From Theocolax elegans (lineage: Eukaryota; Arthropoda; Insecta; Hymenoptera; Cerocephalidae), in contig CM047425.1 of NCBI GenBank assembly GCA_026168455.1, forward strand, positions 48,131,678 to 48,195,677: DNA of 64,000 nt, written 5' to 3'. The position numbers were made by a program, and so were the translations under genes. The notes beneath the pieces were generated by a model that saw only the letters and a program-made list of their open reading frames with translations, was not told the DNA's origin and did no database searches. Positions within the stretch are counted from its first letter, which is position 1, and the number at the start of each line of letters is the position of its first letter. This document shows positions 20,093-32,122 of the stretch, in pieces.

Positions 20093-21351
20093 CGCTCAAT
20101 AGAAAGTATTTGATGAAAGTAATCGGTCGAATACTTTTTCGAATACCGAATATTCGATGAAAGTATGTGATCAAATACTTTTCGAATGCCGAGTAGCAAT
20201 TTTTAATATAATTAAATTTTATATAATTGTAACTTTCATTTTTAAGAAGATTTTAACTTTCATTGCTAAACAGTATACCGTAAAATACGCAATAAAGTAA
20301 TAAGGTTTACATAAATCTAATCGTTGCTACATATAATTTAAAGATTAAACAATCAATAATCGGTAAGTAGTCATAACTAGTAATTGGTATACGTATCGAA
20401 AATTTACTGATAAGAAATTGGTACTTCCCACTTTTTTTCTTAAATCCTTGCTTGGAAGTTTAATACTTGTACTTTCTGTATGCCTCGAAATATATACAAT
20501 TATTCTATGAACGTACGAATTTGTCTTAGCTGATCAACAACTGGATCTGTGACGGTATGAAGAAGATATTTATGTATAACATGATTTCTATTAAACTAGA
20601 ACAATATTCATATTTTAACATTTATAATGGAATATAATAATAATAAACAACTGAATTTAAACTCAGGACTAAAACAAGTAGCAAATATTATTTTGTAATG
20701 ACAATAAAAAATTGAATACCTGTTACAGTAACTCTTATTATAACGATATTTCCTTTCAAAAAATACTCTATAAGTATAGTGATTTTGATGATATACGTAT
20801 GAAACGATGTATCATTATAAAAACCCTGAGAAGTTCTCAAAGTTTGTTCATATATGTTCTTATATATTCTTTAAGTAACTATATGGTTGCTATCTCTATA
20901 CTTATTCGCAATAATAAATAATATATTAATTTTTTGCTTTCTTTTAATGCGTAATTTTTACATTTTTTATTTCAGTTATAAAGATTTACCTGGTAATCCT
21001 TTAAAGTATACTTTCGATGGAACTCTTAAAGATTGGTAGCAAATTGTAAACCCAAAACAAAAAAAATTTTTATCAACAGCTGAGTATTCATGTAAATGAA
21101 TTAGAAACAAAAAAAACAGTTCAAATGTATATGGGTTGGTTCGTTATTGAAAGAAGAAAAAGAAATTATTTTATATCCAAATAAAGAATGGTACTGTTGC
21201 TACTTTATTAGATGAAGCAAAAAAACAAGTCGAATTATCGGAAAATGGATCAGGACGATTAAGAATTTAGAAATCGTTAGCAACAAATTACAACCTGACC
21301 AAAAGAAGACGTACTATTAGAAAGTTTAAACACAAATGGTTCTAAGATTTG
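20063..21351. repeat. Duplicated USP7 intron/exon segment, unit 1 (about 1480 bp period)
   Basis: From about 19873 to 21348 the sequence (end of the fold-back arm, an (AT)n tract, intron and the start of a USP7 exon) is repeated at 21352-22835 with an offset of 1480. The join is at 21348-21352, where the exon runs directly into fold-back sequence (tctaagattt|gaaaaaattcatg). Confidence 0.85.
20976..21350 (+). pseudogene. USP7: Damaged duplicate of a USP7 exon
   Basis: This is a partial copy of the exon at 22457-22961, preceded by the same acceptor (ttatttcag). It carries at least six one-base insertions or deletions relative to the clean copy, most in homopolymers (AAAGATT for AAAGAATT, one T lost in TTTTTT, extra A in an A run, one G lost in CCTGGACC), and stops abruptly at 21348. 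The pattern is that of uncorrected long reads rather than of neutral decay. Confidence 0.8.
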
Positions 21352-22456
21352 AAAAAATTCATGAAAATGGGCATATAATGGCAAAAAAGTGCTAAAATGT
21401 CAACTTTGACTCTCTGTAACTTAAAATAATGGCCCAGAAAAAATCTGAAAAAATTCAGGAGAACTACTGGATACCTCTAAAACATATTCCCACAGTTATA
21501 GCAATATTTATTTTTTCATCTTCGATGTCACAGAGAACCACCCATATATATATATATATATATATATATAACGCTCAATAGAAAGTATTTGATGAAAGTA
21601 ATCGGTCGAATACTTTTTCGAATACCGAATATTCGATGAAAGTATGTGATCAAATACTTTTCGAATGCCGAGTAGCAATTTTTAATATAATTAAATTTTA
21701 TATAATTGTAACTTTCATTTTTAAGAAGATTTTAACTTTCATTGCTAAACAGTATACCGTAAAATACGCAATAAAGTAATAAGGTTTACATAAATCTAAT
21801 CGTTGCTACATATAATTTAAAGATTAAACAATCAATAATCGGTAAGTAGTCATAACTAGTAATTGGTATACGTATCGAAAATTTACTGATAAGAAATTGG
21901 TACTTCCCACTTTTTTTCTTAAATCCTTGCTTGGAAGTTTAATACTTGTACTTTCTGTATGCCTCGAAATATATACAATTATTCTATGAACGTACGAATT
22001 TGTCTTAGCTGATCAACAACTGGATCTGTGACGGTATGAAGAAGATATTTATGTATAACATGATTTCTATTAAACTAGAACAATATTCATATTTTTAACA
22101 TTTATAATGGAATATAATAATAATAAACAACTGAATTTAAACTCAGGACTAAAACAAGTAGCAAATATTATTTTGTAATGACAATAAAAAATTGAATACC
22201 TGTTACAGTAACTCTTATTATAACGATATTTCCTTTCAAAAAATACTCTATAAGTATAGTGATTTTGATGATATACGTATGAAACGATGTATCATTATAA
22301 AAACCCTGAGAAGTTCTCAAAGTTTGTTCATATATGTTCTTATATATTCTTTAAGTAACTATATGGTTGCTATCTCTATACTTATTCGCAATAATAAATA
22401 ATATATTAATTTTTTGCTTTCTTTTAATGCGTAATTTTTACATTTTTTATTTTCAG

Positions 22457-22961
22457 TTATAAAGATTTACCTGGTAATCCTTTAAAGTATACTTTCGATG
22501 GAACTCTTAAAGAATTGGTAGCAAATTGTAAACCCAAAACAAAAAAAATTTTTTATCAACAGCTGAGTATTCATGTAAATGAATTAGAAACAAAAAAACA
22601 GTTCAAATGTATATGGGTTGGTTCGTTATTGAAAGAAGAAAAAGAAATTATTTTATATCCAAATAAGAATGGTACTGTTGCTACTTTATTAGATGAAGCA
22701 AAAAAACAAGTCGAATTATCGGAAAATGGATCAGGACGATTAAGAATTTTAGAAATCGTTAGCAACAAATTACAACCTGGACCAAAAGAAGACGTACTAT
22801 TAGAAAGTTTAAACACAAATGGTTCTAAGATTTATAGAATTGAGGAAATACCTAAAGATGAATTGAATTTATGTGAAGATGAAATATTAGTTCCTGTTGC
22901 TCACTTTCATAAAGATGTATTTGCAACGTTTGGTATACCATTCTTTTTCAAAATAAAACAC
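22457..22961 (+). CDS. USP7: USP7 exon, C-terminal ubiquitin-like domains
   Basis: This exon encodes about 168 residues of ubiquitin carboxyl-terminal hydrolase 7, a nuclear deubiquitinase with a MATH domain, a catalytic core and five C-terminal ubiquitin-like (HUBL) domains. The segment begins YKDLPGNPLKYTFDGTLKEL, with one preceding base shared with the upstream exon. It continues through FYQQL, FKCIWVGSLLKEE, LRILEIVSNK, YRIEEIPKDEL and VPVAHFHKDVFATFGIPFFF. These blocks match the HUBL3-5 region of animal USP7. The borders are good: acceptor ttttattttcag at 22456 and donor CAC|GTAAGT at 22962, phase 0. The next exon that fits lies 19.5 kb away at 42457. No catalytic-domain exon was found upstream in this window. 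Confidence 0.93.
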
Positions 22962-23683
22962 GTAAGTTTTAATGTTTAAATAAATTATAAATATTTAAGA
23001 TAATAATAAATTTTTCCAATAAAAAAAGTACTTTGAAGATTTTATGTATACTATGAGTATTAATTACTGTGATAAGTGTCCCGAAGATAGAAAAGTTTAA
23101 AATGCTATTAAAGAATTAAATTGTCTCATTGTATACACGCTTTAGTAGTTTTTAATTTTTACGCCATTTAATCCTTTGCAAATTCAGATTCATTCCAGTC
23201 CATCTAATTTGAATTTTCTAGCAAAAGTCGATTAATTTATCTGTACTTATAATGAGTTTGAAAAGTCAATTTCGCAAGACATGGTAGCAAAGAGAGGACT
23301 ATCTCGTACGTACCTTAACTCGTCACGGGAAATGCGTAAACGGTTGGGAAGCGTCTATATTTTTTATTATATCATAACAATATTTTTATAATTTAATCTT
23401 GCCCCTTCTCAATTTTGAAATTTAATTCTTTCATGTACTAAGGAGTTTTTTAACTTAAAATAAAAATTAATATTTATGTTCTTCGTAATAATTGAAATAA
23501 TAGAGTACTACTGAAATCGAAAAATTTAATTTTATTAAAATAAAATATGGTAATATTTATGAAAATAGTGACATTGTGCCTAAAGTAATCATTCATTATA
23601 ATTACTGTTAGGTGAGTTTTTCAAACAGCTAAAATATTAATTTAAACAGTGTTGTTAGTTTTTTGAACTGTTATAATGGTTGA

Positions 23684-24120
23684 CTATATTGCTCATGAAA
23701 CGGTTGACATGATTATAGCTGTAGAGCAGTGCCATCAAAATTACCTTTTTAGACATATGTATAGCTTTTAGATATTATGCTTATCATACCGGTCTAACGT
23801 TAGCCTTAAGACCACGTTACTTTCTACGACGTGTTATTTATTATCAGTGGGCTTTACAAATGATTTATGATGATCTTTATTTCTTTGGTATGCACTTTTC
23901 TCTGATGAGGCTACATTTTGCAGTGATGGACAACTCAATAGACACAACTGTTATTATTGATAAATTGTAATTCCTAATTGGTATTTACCTGTAAACCTAC
24001 CAAACCTGGTATGGTGTAAAATTATTAAGCTATTTAATTGGTCCTTATATTTTTTGGTATGTACATACATGCACTCTTCGAGTCGGGTTATTCATCGACC
24101 ACCGTTGTTGCTCGCTCTTA
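23684..24120 (+). pseudogene. Mariner-like transposase remnant
   Basis: The plus strand opens with MVDYIAHETVDMIIAVEQC, resembling the N-terminal helix-turn-helix (DUF4817-type) of an insect mariner-related transposase family. After frame changes it shows YYQWALQMIYDDLYFF and FSDEATFCSDGQLNRHNCYY, which is the FSDEATF..G..NRHN block around a catalytic Asp of that family. A weaker VWCKIIKLF..GPYFF-like block follows. Stops and shifts break it several times and much of the middle is deleted. Confidence 0.7.
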
Positions 24121-25329
24121 ATGCCGTATAGTGTCCGAGGCCACCCTAGCGCTAATTATGAAATACGCGGAATTACTATTTTTCCTATCGATCTTATTGG
24201 CTTTTAAAAGCCAATGGTGTGACAGTGATCCTCTCAAAGCTGCGCCTAGAGTATTTAGTTTTTGAATGTAAGTAGAATAGCTATCCCCTACCAAACTAAA
24301 GCTACACGAATGTCGTAGCTAGAAAAAAGAAAAAAGAATAAAAAAAGAAACGCATATAAATAAATAAATACTTTAACGAAAGCATAAAATGTTCTATTGT
24401 CATTGCTAGCCGATTGGAAAGTGCATAACTTCAATTTCTGACATAATATACAAAGTATTTTTACAGTCCAAACAACTAGCCGCTGCTATTTTTTTAATTT
24501 GTTGTGTACAATCTATGAGAAAGTTTTCATTGCCTCTCACTGAGGGTTATTTTATTAAAATAAAATATTTCGTTAAATCGTTATAAAAATCCCAAGTAAG
24601 AGGCAAGGGGAATTTATTATAATAAAGCACTCAAAGTATGTGACAAAGCAAGTACGTTACTTGTCAATAAAGAGAGCCTCTATACTATTACACTATATTT
24701 TTTTCCCAGCGACCACACACACACAGACCTTATCACGGAACCCACCTACCTAAGCTTAGCTTACCCTACCTACAACATCTAACATGAACCAAGGAAGCCT
24801 TCTTAGTACCAGGAGCCTTACACCAGTTTCGATTGCCACACACTGATATAGACTGTATACAGAACAAGGCATAGGGAAAGGTTGCGTGAGCTATAACAAT
24901 GTTCATGCCCGTCGACCCGCTAAGCTGACTAATACAACAAGAATAACAACAGTCCCGACTTCTTGTTGTTGTCGCCGTCGTACGTAGCCACTCGATACGC
25001 ACAGTCAGCCATATTGTTTTGCCTCACTCGACGTAAGGCCGTGTACAGCGCCATGGGCTGTCGTGGCACCTGCATGCATTCGCTTTTCGCGTCGACGAGG
25101 TTGGGAGAGGAAAGCTCTGATACCAGATATCGTGGTAACATGTATGCACAGTTATTGAGAGACAGAGCTTACCCGTGTTTCGTATGCGTACTCAAAGTAT
25201 ACTCGCTACGCATCCTTTACGCCCCGAAATGGCAAATATTATGATAACGCTTTCTTATCTTTGTCAAACCATTATTATTGAGCAGAGCATTAGTACTAAT
25301 TAATTGAGCCGTCCTGGCATAAAGTAGGT

Positions 25330-26830
25330 ATGAATACGTACGTATATGTCCATTTTCTTCACTTGATTTTATGAGATCTTATATACCATTAATTATTACA
25401 ATTGCACAACCCATAATTACTTTTTGTCAACAATCGTTTGTCGTGGATCCAGGTACAAACTGAATACATAAAAAGTTGAAGTTTCCAGGTCCACATCCAC
25501 ATCATATTATAATTTTGTATCTAAAATGAGCACTTTTCCGTGAGTTTCCCGTTCTACTGTAAATAATTATAAATAAACATTATCGTTTTCAGATTTATGT
25601 GTACCTGACATTATGCCAAACAACTACTGACTAAAAAATTTATTCTCGGAACCTGATTGTATAATTATTTTAATATTATAAGATGAACAAGTCTGCGTCT
25701 GTACGTACGTGTCCATTTTCTTTGATTAATGTTATGAGATCTTATACACCTTTAATTACTACAATTGCACCTGCAATAATTGCTTTTTATCACCAATTGT
25801 TTGTCGTGGAGCTAGGTACAAACTGAATACATAAAAAGTTATAATATCCACATCCACATCCACATTCACATTATATTAAAATTTTATATCGAAAATGAAC
25901 GCTTTTCTGTGAATCTCCCCTTCTACTGTAAATCATTATAAATAAACATTATCTTTATAGACTTAATGTTTACCTGATACTATGCCAAACAACTAATGAC
26001 TAAAAAAAATTTATTTTCGGAACGTGATTGTTTCGTTTTTTTAATATTATAAGATGAACATGACCGCGTACATACGTACGTACGTATCCATTTTCTCCAT
26101 TTAATTTTATGAGATCTTATATACCATTTATTATTACAATTGCACAACCGATAATTAATTTTTTGTCAACAATTGTTTATCGTGGAGCTAGGTACAAAAC
26201 TGAGTACATAAAAAGTTGAAGTTTCCAGGTCCACATCCACATCATATTATAATTTTGTATCTAAAATGAGCACTTTTCCGTGAATTTCCCGTTCTACTGT
26301 AAATAATTATAAATAAACATTATCGTTTTCAGATTTATGTGCACCTGACATTATGCCAAACAACTACTGACTAAAAATAATTTATTTTGTAACGTGATTG
26401 TTTAATTATTTTGATATAAGATGAACATGACCGCGTCCGTACGTACATAAGTACGTACGTACGTGTACATTTTCTTCAATTAACTTTAAGAAAGCTTATA
26501 TAACATTAATTAATACAATTGCACAACTGATAATTAATTTATTGTCAACAATTGTTTTTTGAAGTGCCAGGTACAAACTGAATACATTAAAAGTTATGGT
26601 ATCGACATCCACATCCAAATTATATTAACGTTTTGTATCTAAATGAACACTTTTCTGTGAATTCCCAGTTCTACTGGAAATAATTATAAATCATCATCAT
26701 GATTTTTAGAGTTAATGAGTACCTGACACTACGCCAAACAACTACTGACTAGAAAATTTATTTTCGGAACCTGATTGTATAATTATTTTAATATTATAAG
26801 ATGAACAAGTCCGCGTCCGTCCGTACGTAC
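25330..26830. repeat. Satellite, about 370 bp unit, four copies
   Basis: Units beginning gtacgtacgt-gtccattttctt are spaced 363, 375 and 377 bases apart (25348, 25711, 26086, about 26463). Each contains atgagatcttatata, gtacaaactgaatacataaaaag, aataattataaataaacatt and tttattttcggaac. Further units continue at 35189-35612 and 40040-40160, beyond the inserted LTR elements, so the elements landed in one array. Confidence 0.88.
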
Positions 26831-26904
26831 TGTCACGTTGCACTGGGGTTCAGGGTGCGGGAGGTCTCCAGGAGTACCGCAACCTCGGCAATTTCGATTT
26901 GGAC

Positions 26905-26945
26905 ACTCTGCTACTTAATGGCCTAAGTTGTTGCAATTGAAACAT
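26905..26945 (-). other. Gag zinc knuckle with internal stop
   Basis: The minus strand reads CFNCNNLGH, a stop codon, then VAEC, a CX2CX4HX4C nucleocapsid knuckle in which one residue has become TAA. It lies downstream of the capsid ORF in the expected place and shows that the element is defective. Confidence 0.7.
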
Positions 26946-27267
26946 GGCTCGGTCTGTTTGCGCGGATGGTTATAAATGATTGGCGAATTATTAATGGTGG
27001 CTTGGGTTTGACTTCTTGCATTTTGGGGTACTTGCAGTGTTGTTTACCTTGGCCAATTGCTGTTGGCATTTTTGGGCTGTTGTGCTGGTGCTTGTTGCTG
27101 GATTTCGCTAGTATCCTTCACTGCTTCGCTATATTATTTTCTAGCGGATTGCTGTTTATTAGATTTCTGTATGCTCTATCCAACTGATCTTGCATCGGTA
27201 ATGGCGGCTTAACTTGATCCAACATACCCCTTAATTTCATTAGGTATGTAGATATATCTTCGTTTGG

Positions 27268-28260
27268 CTATTGTGTACGGATTTCAATTAATTGCTTAAG
27301 ACTATTTTGTGTGTCTTCAGGCCCAAATTGCAATCTGATTGTTTCTGCAAAATCATCGAAAGTTTGCCAATTACTTCGCTCTCGGATTAGCAAGTCCCAT
27401 GCGTCTTCGTCCATCACTGTTGGCAGCGTTCTAATTATGTCCTCCATTGTGAGTACATAAACTTCTTTGCATTCTTTTAGATGCATTAAGAATGTTTCTG
27501 GATTTCTTCTTTTTGATGCCTTGAATTGTATGTGATATTTATACAGGATCTCTCTTTTCCTTTTTTCTTTCACATACTGCGATTCATCTGCGTAGCTGTA
27601 GGAACGGTAGGGAATGAACGTTGGAGGTGGACTTGGCTGTGCTTGTGGAATAGGGGAATAGGGAATTTCGTAAGTTTGGTCGTTTACTTGTTGGCTTTGT
27701 GGAGCTGTGGCGGCGTTTTGTTTTTGATGCTGTTGTGGTTGGCTGGCGTATAAATTCTCGTCGTCCCAATGTACATTTGGTGCTATTCTATTTTGACTTT
27801 TGCTTGTTGCTATTGGTTTCAGGTCGTTCAGGTTCGTATTATAATTTTGCTTTGCTTCTATCCTTTGCTGCTTTTGTGTTGTTTGGTTGGCTACCGTAAC
27901 GATTGGGCGAAAGGCTGACTGCTGGACACAGTGGGATTGACGGGGTTGGGAATTAATTAGGCAGCTGCTGGTGTATGTTGTGGTAGGTGCGGTATAGTGT
28001 GTAAATGGATTGCTTATTAAGTATGGGTTATTTGGCCGTGTGGGTGCTATTGTCTGTATGCTATAATGCGAGGTCGAGTTAACTGTAAGTTGTACTGTGA
28101 TTACATCGGGTATTGTACAAAAGATTTCTTCGTTTGGAGCATCAATTATATTTGGTCTCGTCGTTGGCACTGGCGTCGGTGTGAGTCTATAGGCTGTTGA
28201 TTGGGCTTGTGAGTTGCTGGCTGTTTGTCTCCTTATTGGCTTATCAAAATTATTACTCAT
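27268..28260 (-). CDS. Ty3/gypsy gag, capsid part
   Basis: This 330-residue open frame begins with a Q/T/P-rich region of low complexity and ends with a retrotransposon Gag capsid domain in its last 100 residues (YHIQFKASKRRNPETFLMHL through DAWDLLIRERSNWQTFDDF and FAETIRLQFGPED). Gag packages element RNA into particles. The frame is the same as that of the upstream ORF 28273-28725; only one TAG separates them, so the two probably formed one Gag. The zinc knuckle lies just downstream at 26905-26945. Confidence 0.8.
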   Translation of the reverse strand: MSNNFDKPIRRQTASNSQAQSTAYRLTPTPVPTTRPNIIDAPNEEIFCTIPDVITVQLTVNSTSHYSIQTIAPTRPNNPYLISNPFTHYTAPTTTYTSSCLINSQPRQSHCVQQSAFRPIVTVANQTTQKQQRIEAKQNYNTNLNDLKPIATSKSQNRIAPNVHWDDENLYASQPQQHQKQNAATAPQSQQVNDQTYEIPYSPIPQAQPSPPPTFIPYRSYSYADESQYVKEKRKREILYKYHIQFKASKRRNPETFLMHLKECKEVYVLTMEDIIRTLPTVMDEDAWDLLIRERSNWQTFDDFAETIRLQFGPEDTQNSLKQLIEIRTQ

Positions 28261-28272
28261 TACTCTATTATG

Positions 28273-28725
28273 CTACTCTACTTCTGACTTGCTTGCTTGT
28301 GGGCTGCTGCTACACTGTACTTGAGTGTGTGTCGGTAATTGTTGTGCTGGCTGTGTCATTTCTTGCATAGAAATTGGGTCCGATGATTGATATGAATCGC
28401 GGCTGTGTCCAGTTTCCAATTCTGGTATTAGCATATTTCTGTTTATTTGCTGGGGAGCTGTTTGCGAATTATTTTGCACGGGAGGAAAATAGTTAGTTAT
28501 TTCTGATTGGATAAGGGATAAAGAAAGGTCGTCATGGCTTATTTCTACTAAAGGCTGCTGATCTATGTGAGCTACATTTCCTACGGAGTCCTCATCAAAC
28601 CACAATTGTTCCGTTCGAGGCTCCCATTCGGCTGCAGAGTCCCCGAAATTACTTCTAATTTCATAGCAGGCTACTCTGTCACGAATAATTGCTATGCTAG
28701 TGTGTAAATTTAAAAATGTACCCAC
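28273..28725 (-). CDS. Ty3/gypsy gag, N-terminal part
   Basis: This 150-residue frame (ATG at 28725) may extend upstream in frame through RCVNNLPDGRVVFYVGTF to a poly-C tract near 28815. It contains DRVACYEIRSNFG and an acidic, glutamine-rich tail. It ends in a TAG four codons before the ATG of the next Gag frame, with no frame change. The N-terminal role (matrix-like) is inferred from position. Confidence 0.6.
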   Translation of the reverse strand: MGTFLNLHTSIAIIRDRVACYEIRSNFGDSAAEWEPRTEQLWFDEDSVGNVAHIDQQPLVEISHDDLSLSLIQSEITNYFPPVQNNSQTAPQQINRNMLIPELETGHSRDSYQSSDPISMQEMTQPAQQLPTHTQVQCSSSPQASKSEVE

Positions 28726-28799
28726 ATAGAAGACAACTCTTCCATCAGGTAAGTTATTAACGCATCTTCTAATAATAGGTGCGCCTTGGGCTGCACTTA

Positions 28800-29847
28800 C
28801 TCCGCTTAATTTACCCCCCCCCCCCCAATCTATAACTAATGGACATTTTGCTCAAGGGAGAGTTTTATTGCTTGGTTTAGTAGCTCTTTGCTTCAATTGT
28901 TTAGCTCGTTGCTTACTAGAGTAGGGAGGAAATGAGAAAAAAAAATTTACGTTATATATTATGCAAGCAATTAGCAATACTTAAAAAAAATTTTATTTGC
29001 TCGAAAGCGGTGCTTGAAAGAGGGAAAAACAAATTTAAAGCACTTAGCAACTAAAAAAAAAGAACTTTATGCACACCGCAAAAATTAAATGAAAATTTAT
29101 TAATGCACACAGAAAAAATAAGAGCAAAGGGTTATTATTTTAATGCACTCTGCAAAAGAAATATTTTACTGCACTCCGTAATTTAAAAAAAAATTTTATG
29201 TACTTCGTACGTTTATGCAAAAATATACACCTGCTATAAGGAAAAGGAAAAAAAAGGGGAGAGAAAAAAAATTTAAAGCTGTTAATTAAGCTAAATATTG
29301 GCAATAGGTTTATTTTTAGGTCAAGTGCAAAAATAAAATAATATATATATATATATGTATATGGCTGTGGTAATGGCTAAAAAAAATTAAATCATAATTG
29401 CAATGTTAAGAAGGCGGAAAATATGCAAGAAGGGTTAGTGCAATTACTATGTATAATCATTCAATTTAATAAGGTTATTATTTACCCCCCCCCCCCAAAA
29501 CGAATTTGCAAGCAATGGCGAATCCCAATTAAGGTTAATAAGCAATAAATAAATTATGCAAAATAATAAATAAATGCAAATATATGTATATAGCAAATTA
29601 TATATGAAATAATAAACAATGCAAATATATATGTTTGTAGCAATTACATGCGAAATAATAAGCAAATGCAATATGTGTGTATAGCAATTATATGCAAAGT
29701 AATAAATAAATGCAATATATATGTATATAGTAAGCAACTAAGTTTGAATTATATGAAAGAAGAATAATGCATATGCTATGCGTATCCGGGTGTATACCTA
29801 TATATATTTATATATAGCTATATATACCCTGCGTGTTAACAGAGCAA

Positions 29848-29887
<40 letters not shown>
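28800..29887 (-). other. Gypsy leader with short repeated words
   Basis: This is non-coding sequence between gag and the fold-back insertions. It contains two poly-C tracts (near 28808 and 29485), four or five copies of a tgcac-c-g-aaaa word between 29069 and 29200, and four imperfect units of about 55 bases with gcaatatatatgtata between 29545 and 29735. No ORF with recognisable content was found. Confidence 0.5.
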
Positions 29888-30415
29888 GGGTGGTTCTTGT
29901 GAAATCTAAGATGAAAAAATAAATTTTGGGTGGCGATAACTGTGGGAATATGTTTTAGAGGTATCCGTAGTTCTCCTGAATTTTTTCAGATTTTTTCTGG
30001 GCCATTTTATTAAGTTACAAGAGTCAAAGTTGACATTTTAGGTAAAACCTTAAATAGTGAAAATCAGCAATTCTGGCTCCGGACTCTGGTTAACCTAATA
30101 CTGTCTAAAAGATGTCTTTTTAATAAGTCAGAAAACTGCCCTAAAAAATTTCCAAGATGGGTCTAAATTCATTAAGATCACTTATGGTCAAAATATCCGG
30201 GGAAAAGTGGCCCGAAATAATTCCCAATAGAAATGGATTATTGTTGCCTTATTACGATGAATTCTAGTAGCATGATCATTGCAAAAAAATTTATGCACTT
30301 ACCAATTGGAATGGAGAAAAGTATCATCCACTTGTTTCAGTATCCATCTAATCCCTGTAAGCTGCTAAAAATACAAATTATTAATTATAAAACTTAATAA
30401 AAAATTATTTTTTAA
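29888..30415. repeat. Indel-ridden half copy of the fold-back element
   Basis: This is the left arm of the fold-back family (GGGTGGTTCT start) with part of the arm deleted and dozens of single-base insertions relative to the clean copy that follows at 30423. The error pattern resembles raw long reads. Confidence 0.8.
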
Positions 30416-30422
30416 ATATATA

Positions 30423-32076
30423 GGGTGGTTCTCTGTGACATCGAAGATGAAAAAAATAAATTTTGCTATAACTGTGGGAATATGTTTTAGAGGTATCCAG
30501 TAGTTCTCCTGAATTTTTTCAGATTTTTTCTGGGCCATTATTTTAAGTTACAGAGAGTCAAGTTGACATTTTAGCACTTTTTTGCATTATATGCCCATTT
30601 TCATGAATTTTTAGCTCCCAGGGGATGCATTTTTCACTAAAAACATAAGTATGACTTTTTTTGTAAATTTTCCGAACTTTTCATTAAAAATACTTTTAAA
30701 GGCATAAATGTATGCTGTCACACTCTTGTAAGCCATTTAAACCTTAAATAGTGAAAATCAGCAATTCTGCTCCGGACTCTGGTAACCTAATACTGTCTAA
30801 AAGATGTCTTTTTATAGTCAGAAACTGCCTAAAAAATTTCCAGAGTGGGTCTAAATCATTAAGATCACTTATGGTCAAAATATCCGGGAAAAGTGCCCGA
30901 AATATTAATAGAAATGTATATTTGTTGCCTTATTACGATGAATCTAGTAGCATGATCATTGCAAAAAAATTTATGCACTTACCTTGGAATGGTAGAAAAG
31001 TATCTCCACTTGTTTCAGTATCCATCTAATCCCCTGTAAGCTGCTAAAAATACAAATATTATTATAAAATTATAAAAAATTATTTTTTAAACATTTATAA
31101 TGCTGGATTTTTAGTTTTACATCCCTTACAAGAATTATAATACTAATCTGAATGATTACTATAAAAGTATCAACATTATTATTACAATAACTGAAGATAC
31201 GTATTTAATACAAAAGATATATAAATAAATCGGATATATAATTATAATGAATAATATGATAACGTGACAGTGACAAGTTTGTGAAATCTAAACAATGTGT
31301 TGCTGAATAATAATAATAATAATGTTGATACTTTTATAGTAATCATTCAGATTAGTATTATAATTCTTGTAAGGGATGTAAAACTAAAAATCCAGCATTA
31401 TAAATGTTTAAAAAATAATTTTTTATAATTTTATAATAATATTTGTATTTTTAGCAGCTTACAGGGGATTAGATGGATACTGAAACAAGTGGAGATACTT
31501 TTCTACCATTCCAAGGTAAGTGCATAAATTTTGTTTGCAATGATCATGCTACTAGATTCATCGTTATAAGGCAACAAATATACATTTCTATTAATATTTC
31601 GGGCACTTTTCCCGGATATTTTGACCATAAGTGATCTTAATGATTTAGACCCACTCTGGAAATTTTTAGGCAGTTTCTGACTATAAAAAGACATCTTTTA
31701 GACAGTATTAGGTTACCAGAGTCCGGAGCAGAATTGCTGATTTTCACTATTTAAGGTTTAAATGGCTTACAAGAGTGTGGCAGCATACATTTATGTCTTT
31801 AAAAGTATTTTGAATGAAAAGTTCGGAAAATTTTACAAAAAAAGTCATACTTATGTTTTTAGTGAAAAATGCATCCCCTGGGAGCTAAAAATTCATGAAA
31901 ATGGGCATATAATGCAAAAAAGTGCTAAAATGTCAACTTTGACTCTCTGTAATTTAAAATAATGGCCCAGAAAAATCTGAAAAAATTCAGGAGAACTACT
32001 GGATACCTCTAAAACATATTCCCACAGTTATAGCAATATTTATTTTTTTCATCTTCGATGTCACAGAGAACCACCC
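30423..32076. mobile_element. Fold-back DNA element, copy B
   Basis: Starts GGGTGGTTCTCTGTGAC and ends GAGAACCACCC within (AT)n. The two arms of about 0.75 kb are inverted copies that meet near 31200. No transposase. It is inserted in the gypsy leader. Confidence 0.85.
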
Positions 32077-32083
32077 ATATATA

Positions 32084-32120
<37 letters not shown>

Positions 32121-32122
<2 letters not shown>

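Noticed and set aside
20712..20921. 69-residue frame, duplicated at 22192
   Set aside because: It lies in the USP7 intron, is repeated only through the 1480 bp duplication and has no recognisable motif.
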